This document shows, piece by piece, positions 23,377 to 35,032 of a DNA stretch of 64,000 bases. Each line of letters starts with the position of its first letter. Positions within the stretch are counted from its first letter, which is position 1. This DNA comes from Knufia peltigerae (Eukaryota > Ascomycota > Eurotiomycetes > Chaetothyriales > Trichomeriaceae). The stretch is taken from contig JAPDRN010000123.1 of NCBI GenBank assembly GCA_030247855.1, forward strand, positions 1 to 64,000, written 5' to 3'. The translations under genes were made by a program, and so were the position numbers. The notes beneath the pieces were generated by a model, which saw only the letters and a program-made list of their open reading frames with translations, searched no databases and had not been told where the DNA came from.

Positions 23377-26300
23377 ATGGCGGGTGTCAATCCTGAGCTG
23401 GAAGATGCTCTGCGCAAGCTAGACGAAGAGCTCGAAGAAGGCGATATCACTAGGAAAGGATATGAAAAGAGACGCACCCTTATTCTCTCTCAGTACATCA
23501 GTCCTGCACCGGCCGCATCTCAGTCACGGGGACTTCGTGTGCATTCGCCTGATGATAGTGACCATCCAGCCTCGAACGATGCCTCTAGAGCAGCGTCCCT
23601 TGCAGCACTCACCGGGCGATCTGTGAGCGGACAATCAAGAAATGACACACTGACAGATAGCTACCCAACGATGGGTCGGCAGACCTCGCTTGTCAAGGAT
23701 GAATATATGAACGATACCAGGCGGAGTTCCACAGCCCAGAGCCATGTGCAGAGATTTCAAGAGCGGGAAGCAGGACCAATTTCACATGGATCCATGTCGG
23801 GCTCATCGTTTGATCATCGCAATGATACCTTCCGGACTGCGAGCAATGACTTCTCCCGTACGCAAACCCTTCTCAGCCAGAATTATGCATTCAACCCCGA
23901 GACTCAACAAACGTATGGCGGCACAGAGACACGGAATTCTACGATGCTCGACTCCCAACAGGGATATTTCTCTGATTTCGCTGGACAACAAAGAGACGAC
24001 CAGCAGGAGAATTATGGCGGCAATGTACAGAGATACTCACAGAGCGAGGTGACATCTCCAACAGCACAAATGGCGCCACCGTTCTTGGGTGCCGGCGAGC
24101 TTGCGGGAGGAGCTGCAATTCATCAGATGCCATTGGAGCCCCGGGAGGTGCCTTTCGCCATCTGCGATCCCCACGATACACACATAGAGATGTCTGTTTT
24201 CGACAACATCGCTGCTGTGCTTCGTCATCGAGCAAAAACGACCTCAAAACAGGCGGCATACTGGGTGCTCGACCAAAAAGGCAAAGAGGTGGTCTCTATC
24301 ACGTGGGAAAAGCTCTGTAGCCGTGCAGAAAAAGTTGCCCAGGTCATCAGGGATAAGAGCAGCCTATACAAAGGCGACCGCGTTGCATTGATCTACACTG
24401 AGAACGAAATTATCGAATTCGCCGTGGCTCTGCTTGGCTGTTTCATAGCCGGTGTAGTCGCGGTGCCGATCAACGATTTGAAGAACTATGCTCGTTTGAA
24501 CGTCGTTTTGACATCTACCCAAGCACACCTTGCTTTGACGACAGAAGCGAACCTGAAGAATTTCCAGCGAGACATCACTGCTGCAAAGCAAAACTGGCCC
24601 CGAGGCGTGGAGTGGTGGAAGACCAACGAGTTTGGTAGCTATCATCCCAAGAAGAAGGGGGAGGAGCCGCCGCTTGTGGTTCCTGATCTTGCCTATATTG
24701 AATTCTCAACCGCTCCTACTGGGGATCTTCGAGGTGTGGTCATGAGTCACAAGACCATCATGCATCAAATGGCCACGCTCAGCGCAATGATCACTTCGGC
24801 GACAAGTAATACTAGAGCTGATACCTTTAATCCAGCATTGCGCGACAAGCAGGGCCACTTGATCACCGGTTCAAGACATGGCGAGATCATTCTCAGTTAT
24901 CTTGACCCAAGGCAAAGCATCGGCATGATCCTCGGTGTGCTACTCAACATCTACGGTGGTCATACAGTCATTTATCTTGACCAACGGACAATTGAGACTC
25001 CTGGCCTTTATGCTCATTTAATCACGAAGTACAAGACAACACTTCTTGTGTCAGACTATCCAGGCCTGAAGCGCGCCGTCTACAATTATCAAGCAGATCC
25101 CATGACAACCAGAAATTATAAACGTGGGTCTGAACCTAATTTCGGTACTGTGAAGCTGTGTATGATCGATACGCTTACGGTGGATGCCGAGTTTCACGAA
25201 CTTCTGGCTGACCGCTGGCTGAAACCTCTTCGCAACCCTCGAGCGCGAGAGATCGTTGCCCCAATGCTATGCCTACCTGAACATGGAGGTATGGTAATCA
25301 GCATGCGCGATTGGCTGGGTGGCGAGGAAAGAATGGGCTGCTCATTGAGTCATGAACTGGACCGTGATCATGAGGTTGAAGAGAAGAAAGAGGATGAGAC
25401 TGCTGCTAACAAAACTGGCTTCGGCAGTAGTTTGATTGGCGGCGGATCGAGTAGGCCGACTACACAACAGCGTTCCACTGAAGATCTGGGCGAAGTGTTG
25501 CTTGACAAGGAAGCCTTGAAGACCAACGACATCGTTGTCCTTGCAATAGGGTCTGAGGCGCGTGCCAAAGCGAGCTCTTATCCAAATGCCGTCAGGTGCG
25601 GAGCCTTTGGCTATCCAATCCCAGATGCTACTTTGTCAGTTGTTGATCCTGAATCTGGCTTACTTTGCACTCCAAATTCGATAGGCGAAATTTGGGTCGA
25701 TTCGCCTTCACTGTCAGGTGGATTCTGGGCTCTCCCCAAGCACACCGAGACCATTTTCCATGCTCGACCCTACTGCTTCAAGGAAGGAAACCCAACCCCG
25801 ACTGCCATCGATCCCGAGTTTCTGCGAACTGGCCTCCTCGGCTGTGTCATCGAAGGCAAAATATATGTCCTTGGGCTGTACGAAGACCGTTTGAGGCAGA
25901 GGGTAGAATGGGTTGAGCACGGTCTTGCGGTGCAGGAACACCGATATTTTTTTGTGCAACACCTCATCCTCAGCATCATGAAGAATGTCCCCAAGATCCA
26001 CGACTGTTCTGCATTCGATTGTTTTGTCAACGACGAGCACCTTCCAATTATTCTTCTTGAATCGCCATCTGCCTCGACTGCCCCGATATCATCGGGAGGG
26101 CCTCCTCGACAGTTGGATATTGCACTCCTTGACTCTCTAGCCGAACGGACCATGGAAATTCTCTATCAAGAACACCACCTCAGAGTATATTGCGTTCTTA
26201 TCACCGCACCAGGAATTCTACCTAGGGTCACGAAAAATGGTCGACGAGAGATTGGCAATATGCTTTGTCGGAAAGAGTTCGATAATGGTTCGCTGCCTTG

Positions 26301-29300
26301 TGTCCATGTCAAGTTTGGTGTAGAACGAGCTGTCCAAAATCTACCCTTTGGAGAAGACATCAGCGGTGGAATTTGGTCTGCAACCGCGAGTGGCGCCAGA
26401 ATGGAACTTCTGTACGAGCAAGAGACACAATGGTCCGGAGTCGATCCGCGAGAAGTTGTTATTGATGATCGGACCTCCACTTCGCTGAGCAATTTCACAA
26501 ACATCTTCGACTTGATGCAATGGCGTGTAGCCAGACAGGCAGATGAACTCGCATACTGCACCATAGATGGTCGTGGGAAGGAGGGTAAGGGCCTCACATG
26601 GAAGAAATTAGATCAGCGAGTGGCTGCTGTCGCGTTGTACCTACGGAACAAGCTCAAGATCAAGCCGAGCGACCATGTCATCTTGATGTACACTCACTCG
26701 GAAGACTACGTCTTCGCCATCTATGCTTGCATGGTTCTCGGTGCCATTGCAATTCCAATTGCGCCCTTGGATGCGAATCGACTGTCCGAAGATGCCCCTG
26801 CATATCTGCACATTGTCGCTGACATGGGTGTCAAAGCCGTTCTTTGTAACACGGAGGTGGACCATCTCTTCAAGCAGAAACTCGTATCGCAGCATCTCAA
26901 GCAATCCGCCCAGTATCTCAAAACACATATTCCGAATGTTTACAACACTACCAAACCGTCGAAGCAATCGCACGGATGCAGGGAGCTCGGCCTTACGATG
27001 AATCGATCCTGGGTGTCGCCTTCTAATCCAGTCCTGATCTGGACCTATTGGACCCCTGACCAACGCCGCGTCTCTGTACAATTAGGACATGACACAATTC
27101 TTGGTATGTGTAAGGTCCAAAAGGAAACTTGCCAAATGACAAGCTCCAAACCCGTGTTAGCTTGCGTCAGGAGTACGATTGGCATTGGATTTCTACATAC
27201 GGTGACTTTGGGTGTCTACAATGGAAGCACCACGTATTTGATGTCACCTTTGGACTTTGCGCAGAATCCTGGGGCACTCTTCCTGGCCTTGTCCAGATAC
27301 AAGGTAAAGGACTCTTATGCTACGACCCAAATGTTGGATTTTGCTATGGGCAATGTTGTCGGCAAAGGCTTTTCGCTGCATGAACTGAAGAATCTAATGA
27401 TCATTGCTGAAAATCGGCCACGCCTGGATCTATTCTCCAAAGCAAGAGTGCATTTCGCACAAACGGGGCTGGAAAGAACTGCCATCAACACAATATATGC
27501 CCATCACCTCAACCCCATGATCGCCTCCCGCAGTTATATGTCGATAGAGCCGATCGAGCTCTGGTTGGATATTCGCGCCCTCAGAAGAGGCTTGATATAC
27601 CCGGTCGATCCAGATACAGACCCTACTGCGCTATGTGTCCAAGACTCAGGCATGGTGCCTGTTGCCACACGCATAGCCATTGTCAACCCTGAAACTTGCC
27701 AGCTCTGCCACGTTGGCGAGTTTGGTGAAATTTGGATACAATCCGAAGCATGTGCCAAGTCTTTCTACATGTCCAAACAACTCTTTGATGAAGAGAGGTT
27801 CAATGGGCGTATCATCGGAGGTGATGCCAATCAGACGTACGTCCGAACAGGTGATCTTGGTTTTCTTCACAACGTGACAAGGCCTATTGGGCCTGGAAAC
27901 CAGCCAGTGGAAATGCAAATCTTGTTCGTGCTTGGAAGTATCGGAGAAACGTTTGAGGTCAATGGTCTCAATCACTTCCCCATTGACATTGAAAACAGTA
28001 TCGAGAGGTGTCACCGCAACATCACCCCTGGTGGTTGTGCAGTATTCCAAGCTGGCGGAATGGTTGTGGTCCTCGTCGAGGTCTTCCGCAAAGCCTATCT
28101 TGCATCCATCGTGCCAGTTATTGTGAACGCCGTTCTCCATGAACATCAGATCGTGGTTGACATTGTTGCCTTTGTAGGGCAAGGCGACTTCCCGCGAAGC
28201 AGACTTTCCGAAAAGCAAAGAGGAAAGATTCTGGCCTCTTGGGTGACGCGCAAACTGAGAACCATTGCTCAATTCGGCATCCGAGATCCAGATGGACCAG
28301 ACGGCCATTTCCAGATACCGGCCGAACGAAAATCTGCCAGCATCATGACCAAGACTCCAAGTCAGGCTGGACAAGCTCGAGCCTCGGTCGCATCAGAGTC
28401 ACAGAACAGCATCCAACAGGAGTCTGTCAGTAATGTCAGCCGCTCTAGTGGTGTTCCCGAGCTTCCGTTCTCGCTGCCACCTAACCACTATCAAATTGAC
28501 CCGACCGGACTCTACGATGACGCGTCGACGCCAACCGAAAAGCAGGCGGGTGTATCTCTCACCGACAGGCCTTACACCCTCCCCGAGGGCGTGGTGGAAA
28601 TGCCTACCTCGACCTTTGATGAAGACGACGATAGAATAAACCCTTACATGACTGACGAAAAGTTCTTCGATCCCAACGCGGATCCTGACGACTTGGACCT
28701 TCAATTTGGGTACTCACGTTCGAGCTCGCACCTGGATGTCGGCCAGAGTGGTCCACCACGACTCTCTCTTGTCAATCCCGACGAGTACACGCCTAATGAC
28801 AGTACGGAGAATACTCCCACGAGCTACACAGCCACCGCGACCCCGACTTCGGCGATACCTCGCTCCTCCAGCGCGTTACGCAATAACGGCGATGAACAAA
28901 GCCCCTACGAGGATCAGGGAAACCCATTTCGAAATTCCATTCCCGCTTCGGTGCCAAGTTTCGACTTTATCACATCGCCTGGACCCAAAAGCCCTGCTCG
29001 GGAACAAATGGCAAGTGCCTCGGCCGCGTTCAACCAAGCCAGAGGAGCAGCGTCCGGCCGTTCTCTCCTCCCCAGCCAACAGGCTCGGTACCCGCAACCC
29101 GATCCAATGAGAACACCACGACAGCCTGCTTACTATGGACAAGATCCACCGCGAGAGACAGCGGCTCATACCGCTCCTTACGACAGGAAGCCGTCTGGAA
29201 ATTCACTTCGGCCCGATGAGAGACAGAGTGTGGACCTGAGTAGCATCTCTGGGAGCATCAGAAGACGATACGACGGAAGCGCATATGATGATTACGACTA

Positions 29301-29304
29301 TTGA
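23377..29304 (+). CDS. DIP2/Cps1-type protein: DMAP1-binding domain plus two acyl-AMP-ligase-like domains
   Basis: One uninterrupted frame of 1975 residues. I chose the ATG at 23377 (MAGVNPELEDALRKLDEEL), which has a good context and matches the DMAP1-binding start; the frame upstream opens only with a non-ATG codon. A DMAP1-binding region covers about residues 1-50. A disordered linker follows, then two adenylate-forming domains, about 265-1000 and 1030-1640, and a disordered tail of some 330 residues. The first domain keeps a degenerate version of the phosphate-binding loop (STAPTGDLRGV, about residue 444). The second has lost most of it (YWTPDQRRVSVQL, about 1221). Fungal relatives include Cochliobolus Cps1 and yeast Cmr2. 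DIP2 proteins have been linked to control of selected diacylglycerols. That this copy acts in lipid metabolism is inferred from family. Confidence 0.92.
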   Translation: MAGVNPELEDALRKLDEELEEGDITRKGYEKRRTLILSQYISPAPAASQSRGLRVHSPDDSDHPASNDASRAASLAALTGRSVSGQSRNDTLTDSYPTMGRQTSLVKDEYMNDTRRSSTAQSHVQRFQEREAGPISHGSMSGSSFDHRNDTFRTASNDFSRTQTLLSQNYAFNPETQQTYGGTETRNSTMLDSQQGYFSDFAGQQRDDQQENYGGNVQRYSQSEVTSPTAQMAPPFLGAGELAGGAAIHQMPLEPREVPFAICDPHDTHIEMSVFDNIAAVLRHRAKTTSKQAAYWVLDQKGKEVVSITWEKLCSRAEKVAQVIRDKSSLYKGDRVALIYTENEIIEFAVALLGCFIAGVVAVPINDLKNYARLNVVLTSTQAHLALTTEANLKNFQRDITAAKQNWPRGVEWWKTNEFGSYHPKKKGEEPPLVVPDLAYIEFSTAPTGDLRGVVMSHKTIMHQMATLSAMITSATSNTRADTFNPALRDKQGHLITGSRHGEIILSYLDPRQSIGMILGVLLNIYGGHTVIYLDQRTIETPGLYAHLITKYKTTLLVSDYPGLKRAVYNYQADPMTTRNYKRGSEPNFGTVKLCMIDTLTVDAEFHELLADRWLKPLRNPRAREIVAPMLCLPEHGGMVISMRDWLGGEERMGCSLSHELDRDHEVEEKKEDETAANKTGFGSSLIGGGSSRPTTQQRSTEDLGEVLLDKEALKTNDIVVLAIGSEARAKASSYPNAVRCGAFGYPIPDATLSVVDPESGLLCTPNSIGEIWVDSPSLSGGFWALPKHTETIFHARPYCFKEGNPTPTAIDPEFLRTGLLGCVIEGKIYVLGLYEDRLRQRVEWVEHGLAVQEHRYFFVQHLILSIMKNVPKIHDCSAFDCFVNDEHLPIILLESPSASTAPISSGGPPRQLDIALLDSLAERTMEILYQEHHLRVYCVLITAPGILPRVTKNGRREIGNMLCRKEFDNGSLPCVHVKFGVERAVQNLPFGEDISGGIWSATASGARMELLYEQETQWSGVDPREVVIDDRTSTSLSNFTNIFDLMQWRVARQADELAYCTIDGRGKEGKGLTWKKLDQRVAAVALYLRNKLKIKPSDHVILMYTHSEDYVFAIYACMVLGAIAIPIAPLDANRLSEDAPAYLHIVADMGVKAVLCNTEVDHLFKQKLVSQHLKQSAQYLKTHIPNVYNTTKPSKQSHGCRELGLTMNRSWVSPSNPVLIWTYWTPDQRRVSVQLGHDTILGMCKVQKETCQMTSSKPVLACVRSTIGIGFLHTVTLGVYNGSTTYLMSPLDFAQNPGALFLALSRYKVKDSYATTQMLDFAMGNVVGKGFSLHELKNLMIIAENRPRLDLFSKARVHFAQTGLERTAINTIYAHHLNPMIASRSYMSIEPIELWLDIRALRRGLIYPVDPDTDPTALCVQDSGMVPVATRIAIVNPETCQLCHVGEFGEIWIQSEACAKSFYMSKQLFDEERFNGRIIGGDANQTYVRTGDLGFLHNVTRPIGPGNQPVEMQILFVLGSIGETFEVNGLNHFPIDIENSIERCHRNITPGGCAVFQAGGMVVVLVEVFRKAYLASIVPVIVNAVLHEHQIVVDIVAFVGQGDFPRSRLSEKQRGKILASWVTRKLRTIAQFGIRDPDGPDGHFQIPAERKSASIMTKTPSQAGQARASVASESQNSIQQESVSNVSRSSGVPELPFSLPPNHYQIDPTGLYDDASTPTEKQAGVSLTDRPYTLPEGVVEMPTSTFDEDDDRINPYMTDEKFFDPNADPDDLDLQFGYSRSSSHLDVGQSGPPRLSLVNPDEYTPNDSTENTPTSYTATATPTSAIPRSSSALRNNGDEQSPYEDQGNPFRNSIPASVPSFDFITSPGPKSPAREQMASASAAFNQARGAASGRSLLPSQQARYPQPDPMRTPRQPAYYGQDPPRETAAHTAPYDRKPSGNSLRPDERQSVDLSSISGSIRRRYDGSAYDDYDY

Positions 29305-30264
29305 AAAACGTTGCGAAGTCGTTGGTACTACTAGCATGAAATCATAGCGGAGGAGTATTTTTGTTGTACTGGAGACCATGCAAAAGGCTGTTGTAGCGTA
29401 TGCTTGGTCTTGCTATATACGAGTTTGGAATTGTATACAAAAAGTACGAGAGTAGGAATGAGAGTAATATGAAAATGGTGAAGACAGAGAGAGTTCCGAG
29501 ATGAGTTCTGCTCTTTTTTCCACCTGTTCCTTGGTTTATATCGATTTGATTGTACTTCATACTGAGGTTGCTGTGTGCTTCTTTGACGAGGCTGAATATT
29601 TGTCGGCGACAAGGCTGAGTGTCCTACTCCATACCTAGGTATCTATTGTAGGTACGAGTACTACGAGACAATAATAGGTACAATAGGGGAGTGTCTTTTA
29701 GTCTCCCCCGCATTTGACGGTTCTGTTTTTGTTTTGTTTTTTGTCCCGCGGTTGTTGAAGAACCAGAGTTCATCATTGCCGCCGGGGATCTTCTTTGGTG
29801 AGTAAACTTGTATTAGAGACGGATGAACGAGCGGGGTTTTTCGGTTCTTCATCTCCAACTTGGACGAGTTGTTACCTGGGTATGCATTTTACGGAGCAAC
29901 TCTGTACTGTAAGTGATTTCACGCCCAGGCTTCGGTACAGCATCAGCCTAAACATAGCCATGGATGGGGGGGAGGAGGACTGAATACATGTACATGATCC
30001 TGTCAACCGAACCAAACACTGAACGTAGTTTTTTTTCAGTTTCTCTCTCCCCTCTCCTCCTCCTCCTCCTCTCTCTTATGAAGACTTGAATCGTGGTGTG
30101 ATTATTTACTGTACAGTACCTCGAAAAGAATCACCAGCATCATCATCCTCATCGTCGTTGAAACTCACCACGTCGACTACAACCCCCCGTACAAGACCAA
30201 ACACATCGAAAAGGAACCACTCTTGTACGAGTCGAGTCTAGTCTGGTCTAATACTTCCACCACA
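29305..30264. other. intergenic / promoter of alcohol dehydrogenase gene
   Basis: The 3' region of the DIP2-like gene and the promoter of the dehydrogenase. It contains a TACCTAGGTA-like palindromic patch near 29630-29680 and a CTC/CTCT microsatellite at about 30051-30076. No coding sequence recognised. Confidence 0.5.
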
Positions 30265-31751
30265 ATGCCTCCAACTACAATGCGTGCGGTCGTCCTCAAG
30301 GGTGATTTCGAGGTAATGTCGAATCCTTTTCCCTTTTCCATCACCTGGTGACCAGGTCGGCTGTATTTCACTACATCTGTGGCAATCTGTAGTGAAAAGA
30401 AATACAGAAACGCATGACTTGATCTTTCACTACCCTCACTCACTCCCTCACACACTCAACATGTGTTGCTGATCTGAATCCATAGGTTGCCGTCGAAGAC
30501 CGTCCATACCCAAAACTTCAGAAACCGACCGACGCCGTTCTCAAAGTCACGTCTACGGCTCTATGTGTGAGTCTATCCGAAACGCACAACCTTCTCCCTA
30601 CGACAACCCTCGTGACCTCCGTCGCCACGCCATACACTTGCACTTCCACTCTTGGTACAACCGATTCTGACCAGGTCGACAGGGCTCCGACCTCCACTTC
30701 TACCGCGGCCACCTCAAATGCCCGCCGAACTTCATCTGTGGGCACGAGTTCGTCGGCACCGTCGTGGAAAAGGGCGACCAGGTCACCAACTTTGCGGTGG
30801 GTGACCACGTCGTCGTCCCCTTTTACACGGCGTGCCAGGAGTGTTATTATTGCGTCCGGGGCCAGGCGAGTCGGTGTTCCAAGGGTGAATTGTTCGGCAA
30901 CAGCGTCCCGGCCAACGCCATCGACGGTGGTCAGGCAGAGTACGTCCGGGTACCACTGGCCGACAGTACTCTGTTCAAGACCCCGAAAGGTACCTCCAAT
31001 TCTTTTTTTCCTCCCCCCTTCTCGTTTGATCATTTTCTCCCACCGGAACATGAAAACTCACCGGGGGTTAACAATGCGTTTGACAGGAATCCCCGAAGAG
31101 ATGCTGGTGTTGATGGCCGACATTTTCCCCACCGGGTACTTTGCGGCGTCTCGCTTCCTCAAGAATTTGTCTCAACGAGACCGGGACGAATTCACCACCG
31201 TGGTGATCGGTTGTGGTCCCGTGGGCATCTGCGCCATCACGTGCGCCCTCACCATGGTCAAGACCGTCTACGCCATTGATTCGGTTCCCGAGAGGCTCGA
31301 AGAAGCACGCAAGATCGGAGCCATCCCGATCAACCTCAACGACAATCCGGTGGACAAGATCAAAGCCGCCAGTGGAGGTCGAGGGGCCGACGTGGTCCTC
31401 GAGATCGTGGGTCACACCGACGCCTTCATGTTGGCCTTCGACTTGATCCGACCTTGGGGCCAGATCAGTTCCGTCGGGGTCCACACCGAACAACTGCCCC
31501 TGAACGGTTTGCTGTGTTACGGCAAGAACGTCACCATGTCCTTCGGGAGGTGTCCGGTCCGCAGCATCTTCGAGGAAGCCTTGGAGGTTTTGGTCAAGGA
31601 ACAGAAAAAGGTGGCCTTTTTGTGCGGCAAGACCATGTCACTGGAGGACGCCCCCCAGGCTTACAAGGACTTCGAGGCGAGAAAGGTCCACAAGATCGTC
31701 TTCAAAATGTCCGGGGACAAGGCCGGGGAGAGTATAGCCGACAAGGTATAA
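30265..31751 (+). CDS. Zinc-dependent medium-chain alcohol dehydrogenase
   Basis: Four exons: 30265-30312, 30486-30566, 30683-30989 and 31087-31751; 366 residues. Catalytic zinc ligands are Cys43 (the last codon of exon 2) and His64/Glu65 in CGHEFVG. Structural zinc cysteines are 94, 97, 100 and 108 in CQECYYCVRGQASRC. The Rossmann loop reads VIGCGPVGICA and is followed by an acidic residue in AIDSVPERL, which suggests NAD(H). The family oxidises alcohols or reduces aldehydes. The substrate cannot be read from the sequence. It resembles the broad 'alcohol dehydrogenase, glutathione-independent formaldehyde dehydrogenase-like' fungal group. Codon use is more GC-rich at third positions than most neighbours. 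Confidence 0.93.
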
Positions 31752-32011
31752 AGTTTGGGTGGTTTGCTCTTTTTTTTTGCTCGGGCTTTGGAAAAGAAAG
31801 CAAACAAAGAGTAAAAGAAGAAGAAAAAAAAAGGAAAAACCGAAACCCAACTGGCAACTCTACTTGTGGTTTAAATGGTGCTTATCAAGATACAACAATG
31901 CCTTTTTACCTCGAAAATACCGAATCTTGAATTATACCATTCTCGTTTATTGCATGCTTCAAATACAACTTGTGTTCTCGATCTTCGATAATGCCCCTGC
32001 ATCCACAAACC

Positions 32012-32488
32012 TCAAACTTTACCATTGACGTCTACTGATTCTTTTGCATTCTGCCCATTTGGAAGTTTCATTGCCTTGCCTGCTGCTGCTGCTGCCGCCG
32101 CGGTGGCGGCAGCAGCAGCAGCAGCAGACCCAACAGCAGACCCAACAGCAGTTCCTGAAAAGAACAGAAGCACCTGCGTCACGGTCGTCAAGTCAACCCC
32201 GACATTGAGAGGATTCCCACTCTTGTCTTGCCTGGGGACACGCAGCGACCAGGTGCAAAAGGGACTCAATGCGATTGTCTTTGTTTCGGCGCCAGTCCCG
32301 ACACTGTCCGCCAGGGTCCCTCCGGCCTCGTACTGCTCCCGTCCATCCGAGCCAAGTTTGTACTGGTATACACTCTGGACGGCGTTGTGAGTGAACCGGT
32401 GTTTCTTGCCGTCCCTGGCCACGATCGTGCTGTCACCGTGACAGGTGAGGGTGACGTAGATGTCTTCTTGCCCACCACCACTCCCACT

Positions 32489-32522
<34 letters not shown>

Positions 32523-35032
32523 TTCAACCCGACCAGAGACGCGCGGAACGTCAGAGCCCTCACTTCTGACCACCCTGCAAAGGCGTGGATGTCGAGTGGC
32601 ACTTGGAAATCCAAGACTCCGGTGGTGGAGAATGTACCCTGCCAGTTGGGGGCCGCCAACGCCGTCACATCGAGCTTGGTGTCCGAGTACGGGGTTTCGT
32701 GTCCTGCGGAATTCTCAAAGTCGATGGCCGCGGCGAGGATGTCGGATTGGAGGACTTGGAACTCTGCCAAAGTGTTTCCACTCTGCAAGATCTTGTCGAA
32801 ATCCTGCAGCGTGCGGTATTTGAATGCATTGATCTCGTAGAAGAGATAGTTTAGCATATTGTCCTTGAAGTTCTGGTAGAGGCTCAGCATGAAATTTCGA
32901 TACGGCGCCGTCGTCGGATCCGCGAGGGATGCCTTGTCCGACTGCAGTTGGTCCAATTGTGCCTTGGTCTGGAGGATCTTGCCTTCGAACGACAGGATGA
33001 GCTCGTCCATCTTGGAGCACTCGACGATTTTGGCATTGCGCGTCGTGCACAGGTTGGCGTAGTGGTGGACCGCGATCTTGTAGTCGGCGGCCTCTGGCAT
33101 GCTGGCGAACTCCTCAAGTTTGATGTCAAAGTCCTCGACGCTGGTGACGAGCTTGGCACCGTCGTCGTCGACGTGAGCCTGAACCTTCTTGAACAGGTCG
33201 GCACTGTCTGTAAAGTCACTGCTTATCTTGTCGATGGTCTGGCAGAGTTTGAGGTAATCTGTCGGCAGTTCACCGGCGATGGAGATGACCTTGCTCGCCA
33301 ACGCGGACGCAGACAGTTTTTCAAGTGAATCCATGACGGACGCCACATTCTCCGGGCAGGCGACTATGGTGGCTACCAAGCCTAGGATGTCTTTAAAGGC
33401 CAGACACTTGGCCTTCCGATTGACCGCATCCTTGAACTTTTCTTCCGCGTCCATCATAACCTGCTTCGCTTGAGCAATCTGGTTCCCAAGATCCAAACAC
33501 TCGTCCCAAAGAGCCTTTCTTTGCTTGATGGTCGTGTCCCTGTTCTGTGTGTACGCATTGATCACATCTTGTGCCTGCTTGAAGGCGGCGTCGAAATCTT
33601 TGTATGTTTTGGTTTGGTCGGCCAGAAAGGTTGTGAAGTTCTGGAAGACGTCTTCGATGTGGCTCCCGAGAATCAGCATGTTTGTTACTGAAGAGCAATA
33701 TAGATTGAACGAGGCCAAGGGGACGAAATTGACGGCGTTGCCGAAATAGTCCAAGCCTCTCGAGAGTCTCCCGAGAAGCACGCGGCTTTCATCGTGCAGG
33801 CCTTGCCACTTGTCCGTTGTGCTGGGGGCTTTGGTAATACCGTATATCCAAGTGAGCATCTCTTTCGTCCTGGAATAATCACCGTCCAGGTATTTGACCT
33901 TGACCACCTGCAGAAGCAGCTGAAGGTAGCCGAAAAGGTGGTCGTCTGGCTGGAAGTACTTTGTGAGGTCGTTAATAGTGTCGAACCACAATTCTCCTCT
34001 TGAACCGAGAGAACCTGTTCGTTGTCGACCATCTTTTCCTGGCGGACCTTGCGGCCCATTATCGTAACGCCCGTCATCGATGTACTCACCTCCCGCCATT
34101 GGATAATGATGCCATTTGTACCTCCTTCCGCCGATGCCGCCAGGACCTCCAGGCCCTTTGAGACCGCCCTTTCCCGGATCACCAGGCATACCGCCTCTAT
34201 GTCCCACATTTATAAGTACGCCAGAAACCCTCACATCAATGAGAGTGTTGCAGTGGAACATGCCCCCCGATCCACCTCGGCCGGGGATCTATAAACTCGT
34301 CAGCATAATACCGATGGGTTTCACAACCGACTGGGCAATGGTGCTCAACACCACGATCCGGCTGATCTTTGCTTTCGAGGTCTTGGAATCACCTACGCCT
34401 GAGTCGCCCCCTTTGCCGCCTTCGCAACCAACGCCTCCGATCGTTCCTTCAGAATACCTTTTCTTGTGATTACTAGAGAGGTCGTCGTCTCGGCCGGAAG
34501 GGCCTATACTAGAGGTCCGTAAGTCTCGTCCACCAATATAGTTGCACACTTACAGTCCCACCGCAGCATCGCCCCCATCCTGTCCTGCACGCCCTTTGCC
34601 GCCACTAACATTGAACGACATTGCTTTGGGGATTTCACCTACGACAATGGTGATATCGCCAGCATCTCCGCCAAAATCTTCTGGCTTTGCCGGGTCGCCA
34701 TCTTGCCCGTTGGGATTGTTCCCATTCACTTTCGGGTCGTCGTTTGTTTTGTCCTTTCCTGCTGGAGCACCTAGGATACAGTCGACCCCTTTGGTGGAAA
34801 TGCTTCCAGATCCTGGCGAGGATTGGAACAGCTGGCGGGCGTAGATGGTTAGGCTATGACCAGGAAACCATAGATCACCTCTTGATGTATCAAAGGTGAG
34901 AGAATCGGCATATATGACATGGTCCTGTTTTGGGTCAATCAAGTCAGGAGTGAAGACGAGATCGCTAGCGACAATGGTGCAAGTGGTGCCATCCGAACTG
35001 CGCTGATAAGTGAAGTCTTTAGTGATACTCAT
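32012..35032 (-). CDS. Glycine-rich (collagen-like) and coiled-coil protein, function unknown
   Basis: Three exons: 35032-34554, 34508-34397 and 34288-32012; 955 residues. Residues 1-100 look like a beta-rich repeat domain (VIYADSLTFDTSRGD, GHSLTIYARQL). A Gly-rich, partly Gly-X-Y region covers about 110-280 (GDPGKGGLKGPGGPGGIGG). A long alpha-helical region with heptad character spans about 300-700, containing a short hydrophobic stretch (FKDILGLVATIVACP). A beta-type domain follows, and the tail holds Ser and Ala runs. There is no signal peptide. The family is unknown to me. Long helices around a hydrophobic hairpin can occur in pore-forming proteins, but also in ordinary scaffold proteins, so I do not assign a role. 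Introns 1 and 2 are 45 and 108 nt and keep frame. Confidence 0.75.
32082..32135. repeat. GCT/GCC/GCA triplet repeat coding for poly-Ala
   Basis: Imperfect alanine-codon triplet run near the 3' end of the 955-residue gene. A second triplet tract at about 32494-32522 (GCC then GAC units) codes on the minus strand for a Ser run followed by an Ala run. Confidence 0.7.

Noticed and set aside
30518..31051. A minus-strand 177-codon frame opposite the alcohol dehydrogenase gene
   Set aside because: It covers two introns and an exon of a confidently spliced zinc dehydrogenase on the other strand.
32082..32522. Possible trinucleotide-expansion element near the 955-residue gene end
   Set aside because: The triplet runs are short, imperfect and in frame as Ala/Ser tracts. 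There is no sign of a mobile or expanded repeat.
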